From Saccharicrinis sp. UBA6048 (lineage in GTDB: Bacteria > Bacteroidota > Bacteroidia > Bacteroidales > Marinilabiliaceae), in assembly GCA_002429115.1 (NCBI GenBank), contig DIYS01000230.1, positions 1 to 5,557 of the forward strand: DNA of 5,557 nt, given 5' to 3'. Positions 1-5,557 of the stretch are shown in pieces (positions within the stretch are counted from its first letter, which is position 1; the number at the start of each line of letters is the position of its first letter). The notes under the pieces were generated by a model. That model did not search any database, had not been told where the DNA came from, and worked only from the letters and a program-made list of their open reading frames with translations. The position numbers were made by a program, and so were the translations under genes.

Positions 1-55
1 ACCGTCACCCGGAGAACCTTACCTATCATGAAAGTTGTACTTTGTTTAGGCCTGT

Positions 56-86
56 AAAAAAAGCCCATCCATCAGGATGAGCTTTT
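56..86 (-). terminator. Rho-independent terminator of the rimP-nusA-infB operon
   Basis: A 12-bp stem (59-70 with 75-86) encloses a 4-nt loop (71-74). It lies about 50 bp past the infB stop codon. Read on the minus strand, the stem pairs throughout, with one G-U wobble (positions 80 and 65), and runs into seven consecutive T (62 to 56). Read on the plus strand, the same position is a C-A mismatch and the 3' side has only four T before it breaks. The element is therefore best suited to ending the minus-strand infB transcript. Weaker plus-strand termination is possible if a gene converges from the left. Confidence 0.85.
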
Positions 87-138
87 CAAAATATAGTATT
101 ACTATTGTACTAATTCACTATTAAACTTGCAGACTAGT

Positions 139-3045
139 CTACAATTTACGGCTTACTTCAACTTCTTCGTAAGCTTCAACAATATCGCCTACTTTAATAT
201 CGTTGTACTTGTCGATGTTCAAACCACATTCGTAACCTGAAGCTACTTCTTTCACATCATCTTTAAAACGTTTCAGTGAACCAAGTTCTCCGGTATACAC
301 TACGATACCTTCACGAATCAGACGAATCTTATTGGTACGCTTGATCTTTCCTTCTTTCACCATACAACCGGCAATTGTACCAACTTTAGAAATCTTGAAT
401 GTCTCACGAATTTCAATCGTTGCTACAATTTCTTCTTTGATTTCTGGCGACAACATACCTTCCATTGCTGATTTCAACTCTTCAATGGCATCGTATATAA
501 TTGAGTAAAGACGAATATCGATTTCTTCTTTTTCAGCAATTCGACGGGCAGCCATTGACGGACGCACCTGGAAACCAATCACAATCGCATTGGATGCAGT
601 TGCTAACATGATGTCCGATTCAGAAATCTGACCTACCGCTTTATGAATAACATTCACCTGAATTTCTTCAGTCGACAGCTTAATTAAAGAGTCTGATAAT
701 GCTTCAATAGAACCATCCACATCACCTTTAACAATCACGTTCAACTCCTGGAAGTTACCAATGGCAATACGACGACCGATTTCATCAAGTGTGATGTGCT
801 TCTTCGTTCGCATGCCCTGCTCACGCTGCAATTGCTCGCGCTTGGTGGCAATGTCTTTTGCTTCACGCTCATCGTCCATGATGTTAAAACGCTCACCAGC
901 CTGAGGAGCACCATTCAATCCAAGCACCAATGCCGGTTCTGATGGTCCAACTTCTTCAATCTTCTGGTTACGCTCATTGAACATCGCTTTTACGTGACCG
1001 TAATGTGATCCTGACAGAATCATATCACCTACACGCATTGTTCCACTTTGAACAAGTAAAGTCGTTACATAGCCACGTCCCTTATCCAATGATGATTCAA
1101 TAACTGAACCAACGGCACGTTTATCCGGATTAGCTTTTAATTCAAGAAGGTCAGCTTCAAGTAACACTTTCTCTAAAAGCTCATCAATATTAACTCCGTT
1201 CTTAGCCGAAATCTCCTGGCACTGGAATTTACCGCCCCAGTCTTCAACTAAGTAATTCATATTAGCCAGCTCTTCCTTAATTCGATCAGGATTAGCACCT
1301 GGCTTATCAATTTTATTAATTGCAAATACGATAGGTACACCTGCTGCTGCCGCGTGATTAATTGCTTCAATGGTCTGTGGCATCACATTATCATCAGCTG
1401 CCACAATAATAATCGCAATATCGGTTACCTGAGCACCCCTTGCACGCATCGCCGTAAAGGCCTCGTGACCCGGTGTATCCAGGAATGTAATCTGACGACC
1501 ATCTTCACGCGTTACACTGTAAGCTCCGATGTGCTGGGTTATACCCCCTGCCTCACCGGCAATTACATTCGCCTTACGAATGTGGTCAAGTAATGAGGTT
1601 TTACCGTGGTCAACGTGTCCCATCACTGTTACAATCGGCGGACGATCTTGTAAATCTTCTTCTTTATCCTCCTCCTCAATGATCGACTCAACTACATCAG
1701 CACTTACGAACTCAATAGTGTATCCAAATTCTTCAGCAACTAAAGCAAGTGTTTCAGCATCCAATCGCTGATTGATGGAAACAAACATACCTAAGCTCAT
1801 ACAAGTGGCAATAATCTGGTTCACCTGTACACTCATCATGTTCGCCAATTCATTAGCCGTTACGAATTCTGTAACTTTCAATATTGACTTTTCCTGATCT
1901 GCTTTTTCCATCTCAGCCTGCTGGCGTTGAGATTGCAGTTCACGTTTTTCACGACGGTGCTTAGCTCCTTTGCTCTTACCTTTTGAGGTTAATCTTGCTA
2001 AAGTATCTTTAATCTGCTTTTGTACATCTTCCTCGCTAACTTCTGCTTTGATCGGACGCTTCTTAGCTTTGGCCGGGCGCTGTTTTCTTTCACGTCTTTC
2101 CGGTCCTCCTCCCGGCTTCTTATCAGCACCACCTTGAGCTTGCTGCTTCTGGTTGATGTCAACTTTTTCTTTATCTTTCTTAATGCGCTTACGCTTGCGC
2201 TTCTTATTAGCGTTTTTATCAGCCGCTGATTTATTATCGCTTTTCGCTGGTTTAGATGGCAGCTCAATTTTACCAACTACAGTTGGTCCAGACAGCTTCT
2301 TAACCTGCGTTGGACGAAATGCATCGTCTTTATTTTCTTTAGGTGCCTCTGTCTGCGGCGCTTCTTGCTTGGCGGCAGGTTTCTCTGCTACTTTAGCTGG
2401 CTTCTGTGATGGTTTCTCCACCTTCTCTGTTTTAGGTTCTTCCTTCTTTTTAGGCACTACTTTCTCAACAGGCTTCGATTCAGCTTTTTTAGGTTTTGCG
2501 CCAAGGTCAATTTTACCAACCACCTTCATATCCTCAACAGGCTCTACTTTAGTTGGTATATGTTCCGGTTTTTTCTTTTCCTTTTTCTCAACCGGTTTTT
2601 CTTCCTTAACTTCTTTAACTTCCTTCTTAGCCTCTGGCTTAAGTGCTTCTTTAGGTTTCGGCTCTGGTGTTGGTTCCTTTTTCTTTGGTTTTAATGCATC
2701 CAAATCAACTTTACCAACTACTTTTGGTCCGCCATCTTCTTTGGCAGCTGGTTCCTCAGCTGGCGTTTCTTTTTCCTGAACCGGCTCGATATCATCACGA
2801 ATGTCAGACAAAGAAATAGATTCTTTCTTTGACTTTTCTTTCATTTTAGCCAGTTTCTCCGATTCCTTCTTAACGTGTGAATCGCCACGATACTCCTGTG
2901 AAAGAAGAGAATACATCTCCTCAGAGATTTTTGTATTCGGATTAGACTCCAATTTGAAGCCTTTCTTCTGCAGGAATTCCACAATGGTGTGGTGTCCAAC
3001 ATTGAACTCTCGTGCTACTTTACTTAGTCTTTTTCCAACTGCCAT
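139..3045 (-). CDS. infB: Translation initiation factor IF-2
   Basis: Cytoplasmic translational GTPase that brings fMet-tRNA to the 30S subunit and promotes 50S joining. The 968-residue protein is complete and ends in TAG. Residues 1-55 form an IF2_N-like helical domain. Residues 56-385 are a low-complexity, probably disordered linker rich in Lys, Glu, Pro and Ala, with a very basic patch near 281-294. A second IF2_N-like domain covers about 388-450. The G domain follows with all motifs intact: GHVDHGKT (476-483), GGITQH (500-505), DTPGH (523-527), NKID (577-580) and SAK (613-615). Domain II is about 640-735, the C1 domain about 760-860 (GDVDGSIEAL at 774-783) and the tRNA-binding C2 domain about 870-968. 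The length exceeds the 890 residues of E. coli IF-2 because of the linker. The ATG start gives MAVGKRLSKVA, a normal N-terminus for the phylum. No Shine-Dalgarno is visible. It is the last gene of the operon, 66 bp after nusA. Confidence 0.98.
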   Translation of the reverse strand: MAVGKRLSKVAREFNVGHHTIVEFLQKKGFKLESNPNTKISEEMYSLLSQEYRGDSHVKKESEKLAKMKEKSKKESISLSDIRDDIEPVQEKETPAEEPAAKEDGGPKVVGKVDLDALKPKKKEPTPEPKPKEALKPEAKKEVKEVKEEKPVEKKEKKKPEHIPTKVEPVEDMKVVGKIDLGAKPKKAESKPVEKVVPKKKEEPKTEKVEKPSQKPAKVAEKPAAKQEAPQTEAPKENKDDAFRPTQVKKLSGPTVVGKIELPSKPAKSDNKSAADKNANKKRKRKRIKKDKEKVDINQKQQAQGGADKKPGGGPERRERKQRPAKAKKRPIKAEVSEEDVQKQIKDTLARLTSKGKSKGAKHRREKRELQSQRQQAEMEKADQEKSILKVTEFVTANELANMMSVQVNQIIATCMSLGMFVSINQRLDAETLALVAEEFGYTIEFVSADVVESIIEEEDKEEDLQDRPPIVTVMGHVDHGKTSLLDHIRKANVIAGEAGGITQHIGAYSVTREDGRQITFLDTPGHEAFTAMRARGAQVTDIAIIIVAADDNVMPQTIEAINHAAAAGVPIVFAINKIDKPGANPDRIKEELANMNYLVEDWGGKFQCQEISAKNGVNIDELLEKVLLEADLLELKANPDKRAVGSVIESSLDKGRGYVTTLLVQSGTMRVGDMILSGSHYGHVKAMFNERNQKIEEVGPSEPALVLGLNGAPQAGERFNIMDDEREAKDIATKREQLQREQGMRTKKHITLDEIGRRIAIGNFQELNVIVKGDVDGSIEALSDSLIKLSTEEIQVNVIHKAVGQISESDIMLATASNAIVIGFQVRPSMAARRIAEKEEIDIRLYSIIYDAIEELKSAMEGMLSPEIKEEIVATIEIRETFKISKVGTIAGCMVKEGKIKRTNKIRLIREGIVVYTGELGSLKRFKDDVKEVASGYECGLNIDKYNDIKVGDIVEAYEEVEVSRKL
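2260..2724 (-). repeat. Three copies of a VVGK(I/V)(D/E)L motif in the IF-2 linker
   Basis: Inside infB, the otherwise unstructured linker contains three near-identical 8-residue motifs: KVVGKVDL (residues 108-115, bases 2701-2724), KVVGKIDL (174-181, bases 2503-2526) and TVVGKIEL (255-262, bases 2260-2283). Each is followed by a Lys/Pro-rich stretch. Start-to-start spacings are 66 and 81 residues, so this is not a strict tandem repeat. Codon choice differs between copies, for example GTT or ATT at the sixth position and TTG, CTT or CTG for the last Leu. This argues for selection on the peptide rather than a recent DNA duplication. The function is unknown; a short linear binding motif is my inference. 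Confidence 0.85.
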
Positions 3046-3098
3046 ATAACAGGACTATTCTTTACGTTTTATTTTGTTCGGATTCAATTCTTTGCGGG

Positions 3099-3106
3099 CA
3101 AATATA
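3099..3106 (-). promoter_or_regulatory. Possible internal promoter -7 box before infB
   Basis: In the 66-bp nusA-infB gap, the minus strand reads TATATTTG, a full match to the Bacteroidota -7 consensus TAnnTTTG, about 54 bp before the infB start. I see no TTTG or TTG at the expected 19-21 nt upstream; that position lies in the nusA 3' end, and the nearest TTTG is only 10 nt away. It may be a weak secondary promoter for infB or chance. The box overlaps a small inverted repeat, TTTGC-CC-GCAAA on the minus strand (3091-3102). Confidence 0.3.
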
Positions 3107-3111
3107 GCGAT

Positions 3112-4347
3112 TTATTCAAATTCCGCGCTTAGTATGCTTCTAACTTCCTGAATTGTTTCCTCTTCTAAATCTGTTCTCTTAACCAGGTCTTCCACAGACA
3201 AGTCTAACACTGATTTAGCTGTATCACATCCAATAGATTTCAGCTCATTCAAAATCCATGCTTCGATTTCATCTGAGAACTCGTCAAGGCTCACATCTTC
3301 GTCATCCTCGTCTGACTCACGATATACATCCAACTCATATCCGGTAAGTTGTCCGGCCAAACGAATATTTAACCCACCTTTACCGATTGCTAACGACACT
3401 TCCTCTGGTCGAAGGTAAACTTCAGCGCGCTTATCTTCTTCAAGTATCTTGATATTAGTAATCTTCGCCGGGTTCAGTGCACGCTGTATAAATAGCTGGG
3501 TGTTTGCAGTAAAGTTAATTACATCGATGTTCTCATTTCGCAGCTCACGTACGATTCCGTGAATACGCGAACCTTTCATTCCCACACAAGCTCCAACCGG
3601 GTCAATACGCTCATCATATGACTCTACAGCTACTTTAGCTCTCTCTCCTGGTACACGAACGATTTTCTTAATAGTAATCAGTCCATCAAAAATTTCAGGC
3701 ACTTCCAACTCAAACAAACGTTCTAAGAATACCGGAGATGTTCTTGATAAGATAATAAGCGGGCTATTATTTCTGATTTCAACCTTAACCACAACAGCAC
3801 GAACGTTATCTCCCTTTCTGAAGAAATCGGAAGGAATTTGCTCTGCTTTAGGTAAGATCAGTTCGTTACCCTCATCGTCAATAATTAGAATTTCGCGTTT
3901 CCAAATCTGGTAAACCTCACCGGTTACGATTTCACCAACGCGATCTTTATAACTATGGTAGATGTTATCTTTTTCCAGTTCCAGGATACGAGCTGATAAA
4001 TTCTGACGCAGACTTAGAATTGCTCTACGCCCGAAATCAAGAAATTTAACTTCATCAGTTACTTCTTCGCCCAGCTCATAATCATCATCGATCTTTTTAG
4101 CCTCTGATAGCGAAATTTGCAAGTTATCATCTTCCAAATCCTCATCTGCTACTACTTCTCTGTTTCGCCAGATTTCGAAGTCACCTTTATCATCATTAAT
4201 GATCACGTCGAAATTTTCGTCGGTACCAAATCGTTTGATCAATACACTTCGGAAAGCATCTTCCAAAACGCTAATCATGGTTGCGCGATCAATATTTTTG
4301 AGTTCTTTGAACTCCGAAAACGTATCTATCAGATTAATATTTTCCAT
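3112..4347 (-). CDS. nusA: Transcription termination/antitermination factor NusA
   Basis: NusA binds RNA polymerase and nascent RNA, and modulates pausing, intrinsic termination and antitermination. The 411-residue protein is complete. The N-terminal RNA-polymerase-binding domain covers about 1-130 and has an acidic segment near 66-100. An S1 domain follows (about 135-201). KH1 contains GMKG (256-259) within the typical DPVGACVGMKGSRI context, and KH2 contains GKGG (322-325) within AIGKGGLNIRLA. An acidic linker (344-361, DEDDED) leads to a single helix-hairpin-helix-like C-terminal domain (about 362-410). E. coli NusA is longer (495 residues), with two C-terminal acidic-repeat domains, so this is the shorter one-repeat form. 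The ATG start gives MENINLIDTFSEFK, typical of the family in this phylum. The gene starts 14 bp after the rimP stop, which indicates cotranscription and possibly coupled translation. Confidence 0.97.
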   Translation of the reverse strand: MENINLIDTFSEFKELKNIDRATMISVLEDAFRSVLIKRFGTDENFDVIINDDKGDFEIWRNREVVADEDLEDDNLQISLSEAKKIDDDYELGEEVTDEVKFLDFGRRAILSLRQNLSARILELEKDNIYHSYKDRVGEIVTGEVYQIWKREILIIDDEGNELILPKAEQIPSDFFRKGDNVRAVVVKVEIRNNSPLIILSRTSPVFLERLFELEVPEIFDGLITIKKIVRVPGERAKVAVESYDERIDPVGACVGMKGSRIHGIVRELRNENIDVINFTANTQLFIQRALNPAKITNIKILEEDKRAEVYLRPEEVSLAIGKGGLNIRLAGQLTGYELDVYRESDEDDEDVSLDEFSDEIEAWILNELKSIGCDTAKSVLDLSVEDLVKRTDLEEETIQEVRSILSAEFE

Positions 4348-4361
4348 ACTCTAAGGAATAT

Positions 4362-4826
4362 TTAAAAAGATATAATGTCTTTTACCTGTTTTACTTCGTC
4401 AAATTTACAATTTACCGTTCTCACCTGCAATTCCTTGCGTTTCTTGCCTTCCACCTTCACTTTTTCTTCAATCTCCACTTCAAATCCTTCTTCGAGAACA
4501 CTTACAAGCTTGCCTTCGAACTTTTTACCATCCGTACAAAGTACTTCTACTTCTCTGCCAATATTTTTCTTATACTGTCCAAGTACTTTAAGTGGTTGTC
4601 CAATACCAGCAGACGACACTTCCAATTCAAAATCTTCGGTATCCCTGTCTAGATTTTCTTCAATCAAACGGCTTAACTCGATACAATAGCTAATTGGCAC
4701 CCCATTCTCGTGGTCGATAACCACGTTAATTTTATTTCCGGGCTTTACCACCAATTCCACAACAAACATATTGTCTTGTTGTAATTTGTCAGCAATTATA
4801 TCTTCTATTTTAGACTCGTTTATCAT
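4362..4826 (-). CDS. rimP: Ribosome maturation factor RimP
   Basis: RimP assists assembly of the 30S subunit. The chosen ATG start gives 154 residues, close to the usual family length of about 150. Residues 1-80 form the N-terminal alpha/beta domain. It includes the signature stretch FELEVSSAGIGQPLK (66-80), corresponding to the VSSPGxxRPL segment of other RimP proteins, with Ala and Gln replacing Pro and Arg. Residues 85-154 form the C-terminal SH3-like beta barrel, with a Lys/Glu-rich end. An in-frame TTG two codons upstream (4830-4832) is possible, but the ATG needs no rare start. No Shine-Dalgarno is visible. It is the first gene of the operon, and its leader carries the hairpin at 4846-4867. 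The assignment rests on the signature, the length and the position directly before nusA. Confidence 0.95.
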   Translation of the reverse strand: MINESKIEDIIADKLQQDNMFVVELVVKPGNKINVVIDHENGVPISYCIELSRLIEENLDRDTEDFELEVSSAGIGQPLKVLGQYKKNIGREVEVLCTDGKKFEGKLVSVLEEGFEVEIEEKVKVEGKKRKELQVRTVNCKFDEVKQVKDIISF

Positions 4827-4845
4827 GCTCAATAATCTAATAAAA

Positions 4846-4867
4846 TAGGGGACTATTCTGTCCCCTA
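4846..4867 (-). promoter_or_regulatory. Hairpin in the rimP operon leader, attenuator-like
   Basis: A perfect 8-bp inverted repeat, TAGGGGAC with GTCCCCTA, surrounds a 6-nt loop (4854-4859). On the minus strand it lies within the predicted 5' leader, ends about 19 nt before the rimP ATG, and is followed directly by TTTTATT. A stable stem followed by U-rich RNA resembles an intrinsic terminator or attenuator. It could also set mRNA stability or affect ribosome access. The structure is seen in the sequence; regulation is inferred. In E. coli the equivalent operon is known to be controlled through its leader, including by NusA itself. Confidence 0.6.
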
Positions 4868-4893
4868 AAGTCTTCCCTTCGGTAAATCAAGCG

Positions 4894-4925
4894 CAAAGAT
4901 AGTATTTACACTACACTTATCCAAA
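4894..4925 (-). promoter_or_regulatory. Promoter of the rimP-nusA-infB operon
   Basis: The minus strand has TTTG (4925-4922), a 20-nt spacer, and TATCTTTG (4901-4894). Both boxes match the Bacteroidota primary sigma factor consensus TTTG / TAnnTTTG with normal spacing. The transcription start is expected near 4888-4890, which gives a leader of about 62-64 nt before the rimP ATG. Confidence 0.8.
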
Positions 4926-4994
4926 CAGTGAGTTTTAATAAACCTTTCAATTTCAATATTTCATAATTGAGTTTAACTTTTTATCAATAATCCA

Positions 4995-5026
4995 TTTGAC
5001 TCAACAATAAACAAACCTGATTTTTG
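4995..5026 (+). promoter_or_regulatory. Probable promoter of the HD-domain gene
   Basis: The plus strand has TTTG (4995-4998), a 20-nt spacer, and GATTTTTG (5019-5026). The second box differs from TAnnTTTG only at its first base. Transcription would start at about 5030-5032, only a few bases before the ATG at 5035, so the message would be nearly leaderless if that ATG is used. It is divergent from the rimP promoter, with about 69 AT-rich bases between the two. Confidence 0.6.
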
Positions 5027-5034
5027 TATATTAA

Positions 5035-5557
5035 ATGCCTAATTCTTCTAGAACAATTCCTGTGAATAAAAGAAAAATAATAAACGATCCTGTTCATGGA
5101 TTTATCAAGATACCTTTTGATTTATTATACGACCTGACTGAGCACCATTACTTCCAGAGGCTTCGAAGAATAAAGCAATTAGGCCTAACCCACCTTGTAT
5201 ATCCGGGTGCGCTTCATACAAGATTTCAACATGCATTGGGTGCCATGCATTTGATGAGTTCTGCTGTTGAAACGCTCCGATCAAAAGGTCATATCATAAC
5301 AGAACAAGAATCTATTGCTGTGCATGCAGCCATTTTATTGCACGACATAGGCCATGGCCCTTTTAGCCACGTACTCGAAAATACTTTGGTAGAGGTGTCA
5401 CACGAGGCGATATCTCAGGTATTAATGCAGCAATTGGATAGCGAATTAGGCGGTCAGCTACAAACTGCCATTAGTATATTTAATGATTCATACCCTAAAC
5501 GCTTTCTCCACCAACTTGTTTCGAGCCAGCTTGATATGGATCGACTTGATTATTTAA
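5035..5557 (+). CDS. HD-domain phosphohydrolase, dNTPase-like (3' end cut by window)
   Basis: The reading frame is open from ATG to the window edge (174 codons seen), so the C-terminus is missing. It belongs to the COG1078/SAMHD1-like branch of the HD superfamily: the N-terminal part has INDPVHGFI (16-24), YFQRLRRIKQLG (39-50) and the long block TRFQHALGAMHL (62-73). The predicted metal ligands are all present: H66, H103-D104 (in HDIGHGPFSH, 103-112) and D167 (in SSQLDMDRLDYL, 163-174). H107 and H123 align with catalytic-site histidines of human SAMHD1 (H210, H233). E115 stands where SAMHD1 has D218. Triphosphohydrolase activity on nucleotides is therefore plausible, but the substrate is unknown. 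The first nine residues precede the conserved region, and a GTG at codon 10 (5062-5064) is an alternative start. The gene is transcribed divergently from rimP. In many Bacteroidota such a gene precedes lpxD, which cannot be seen here. Confidence 0.9.
   Translation, partial: MPNSSRTIPVNKRKIINDPVHGFIKIPFDLLYDLTEHHYFQRLRRIKQLGLTHLVYPGALHTRFQHALGAMHLMSSAVETLRSKGHIITEQESIAVHAAILLHDIGHGPFSHVLENTLVEVSHEAISQVLMQQLDSELGGQLQTAISIFNDSYPKRFLHQLVSSQLDMDRLDYL

Noticed and set aside
1..57. Possible gene fragments at the left edge: a plus-strand frame open from base 1 to a TAA at 55-57, and a minus-strand ATG at 28-30 reading off the edge (MIGKVLRVT).
   Set aside because: Both are too short to recognise, and neither gives a family signature. 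A stop just before the terminator would fit a converging gene, but this cannot be decided from 57 bases.
1998..2276. A 92-codon minus-strand frame within infB, very rich in Lys, Arg and Ser.
   Set aside because: It is an out-of-frame shadow of the basic linker of IF-2 and has no supporting start signal.
2153..2779. A 208-codon open frame on the plus strand, rich in Ser, Phe, Leu and Gly.
   Set aside because: It lies antisense to the infB linker. The Lys/Glu/Pro/Ala-rich codons of that linker create long open antisense frames. It has no promoter, family signature or conserved domain.
4375..4689. A 104-codon plus-strand frame opposite rimP, and an 82-codon one opposite the nusA start.
   Set aside because: Both are antisense shadows of well-supported genes, with composition explained by the coding strand.
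4830..4832. TTG as the start codon of rimP, adding two residues.
   Set aside because: An ATG follows two codons later, with a normal family N-terminus, and no signal favours the TTG.
4949..4970. Short inverted repeat of TCAAT and ATTGA in the divergent intergenic region, considered as an operator.
   Set aside because: The arms are only 5 bp and lie in very AT-rich sequence, where such repeats are expected by chance.

Overview
The window is core-genome sequence from a member of the Bacteroidota, probably Bacteroidales or a relative. Four things support this. The promoters fit the Bacteroidota consensus TTTG - about 20 nt - TAnnTTTG. The genes lack Shine-Dalgarno sequences. The IF-2 has a very long Lys/Glu/Pro-rich N-terminal linker with repeated VVGK(I/V)(D/E)L motifs. 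The NusA and RimP are also of the type seen in this phylum. The base composition is moderately AT-rich, and nothing suggests recent transfer, insertion sequences, phage or CRISPR.

Layout from left to right: positions 1-55 are an unassigned edge. A hairpin terminator (56-86) closes the minus-strand operon. The operon, read right to left, is rimP (4826-4362), nusA (4347-3112) and infB (3045-139). The gaps are 14 and 66 bp. A well-formed promoter (4894-4925) drives it, with a leader of roughly 60 nt that contains a perfect 8-bp hairpin (4846-4867). A divergent intergenic region of 208 bp (4827-5034) also carries a probable plus-strand promoter (4995-5026). This serves a gene for an HD-domain phosphohydrolase (5035 onward), which is cut by the right edge of the window after 174 codons.

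The three operon genes form the widely conserved rimP-nusA-infB set. RimP matures the 30S subunit, NusA couples transcription elongation, pausing and termination to the nascent RNA, and IF-2 delivers initiator tRNA and joins the subunits. Together they tie transcription to ribosome assembly and translation start. The HD protein is independently transcribed and its physiological role is unknown. I found no new biological system here. The points most worth checking are the attenuator-like hairpin in the operon leader, the repeated IF-2 linker motif, and the start codon of the HD gene.
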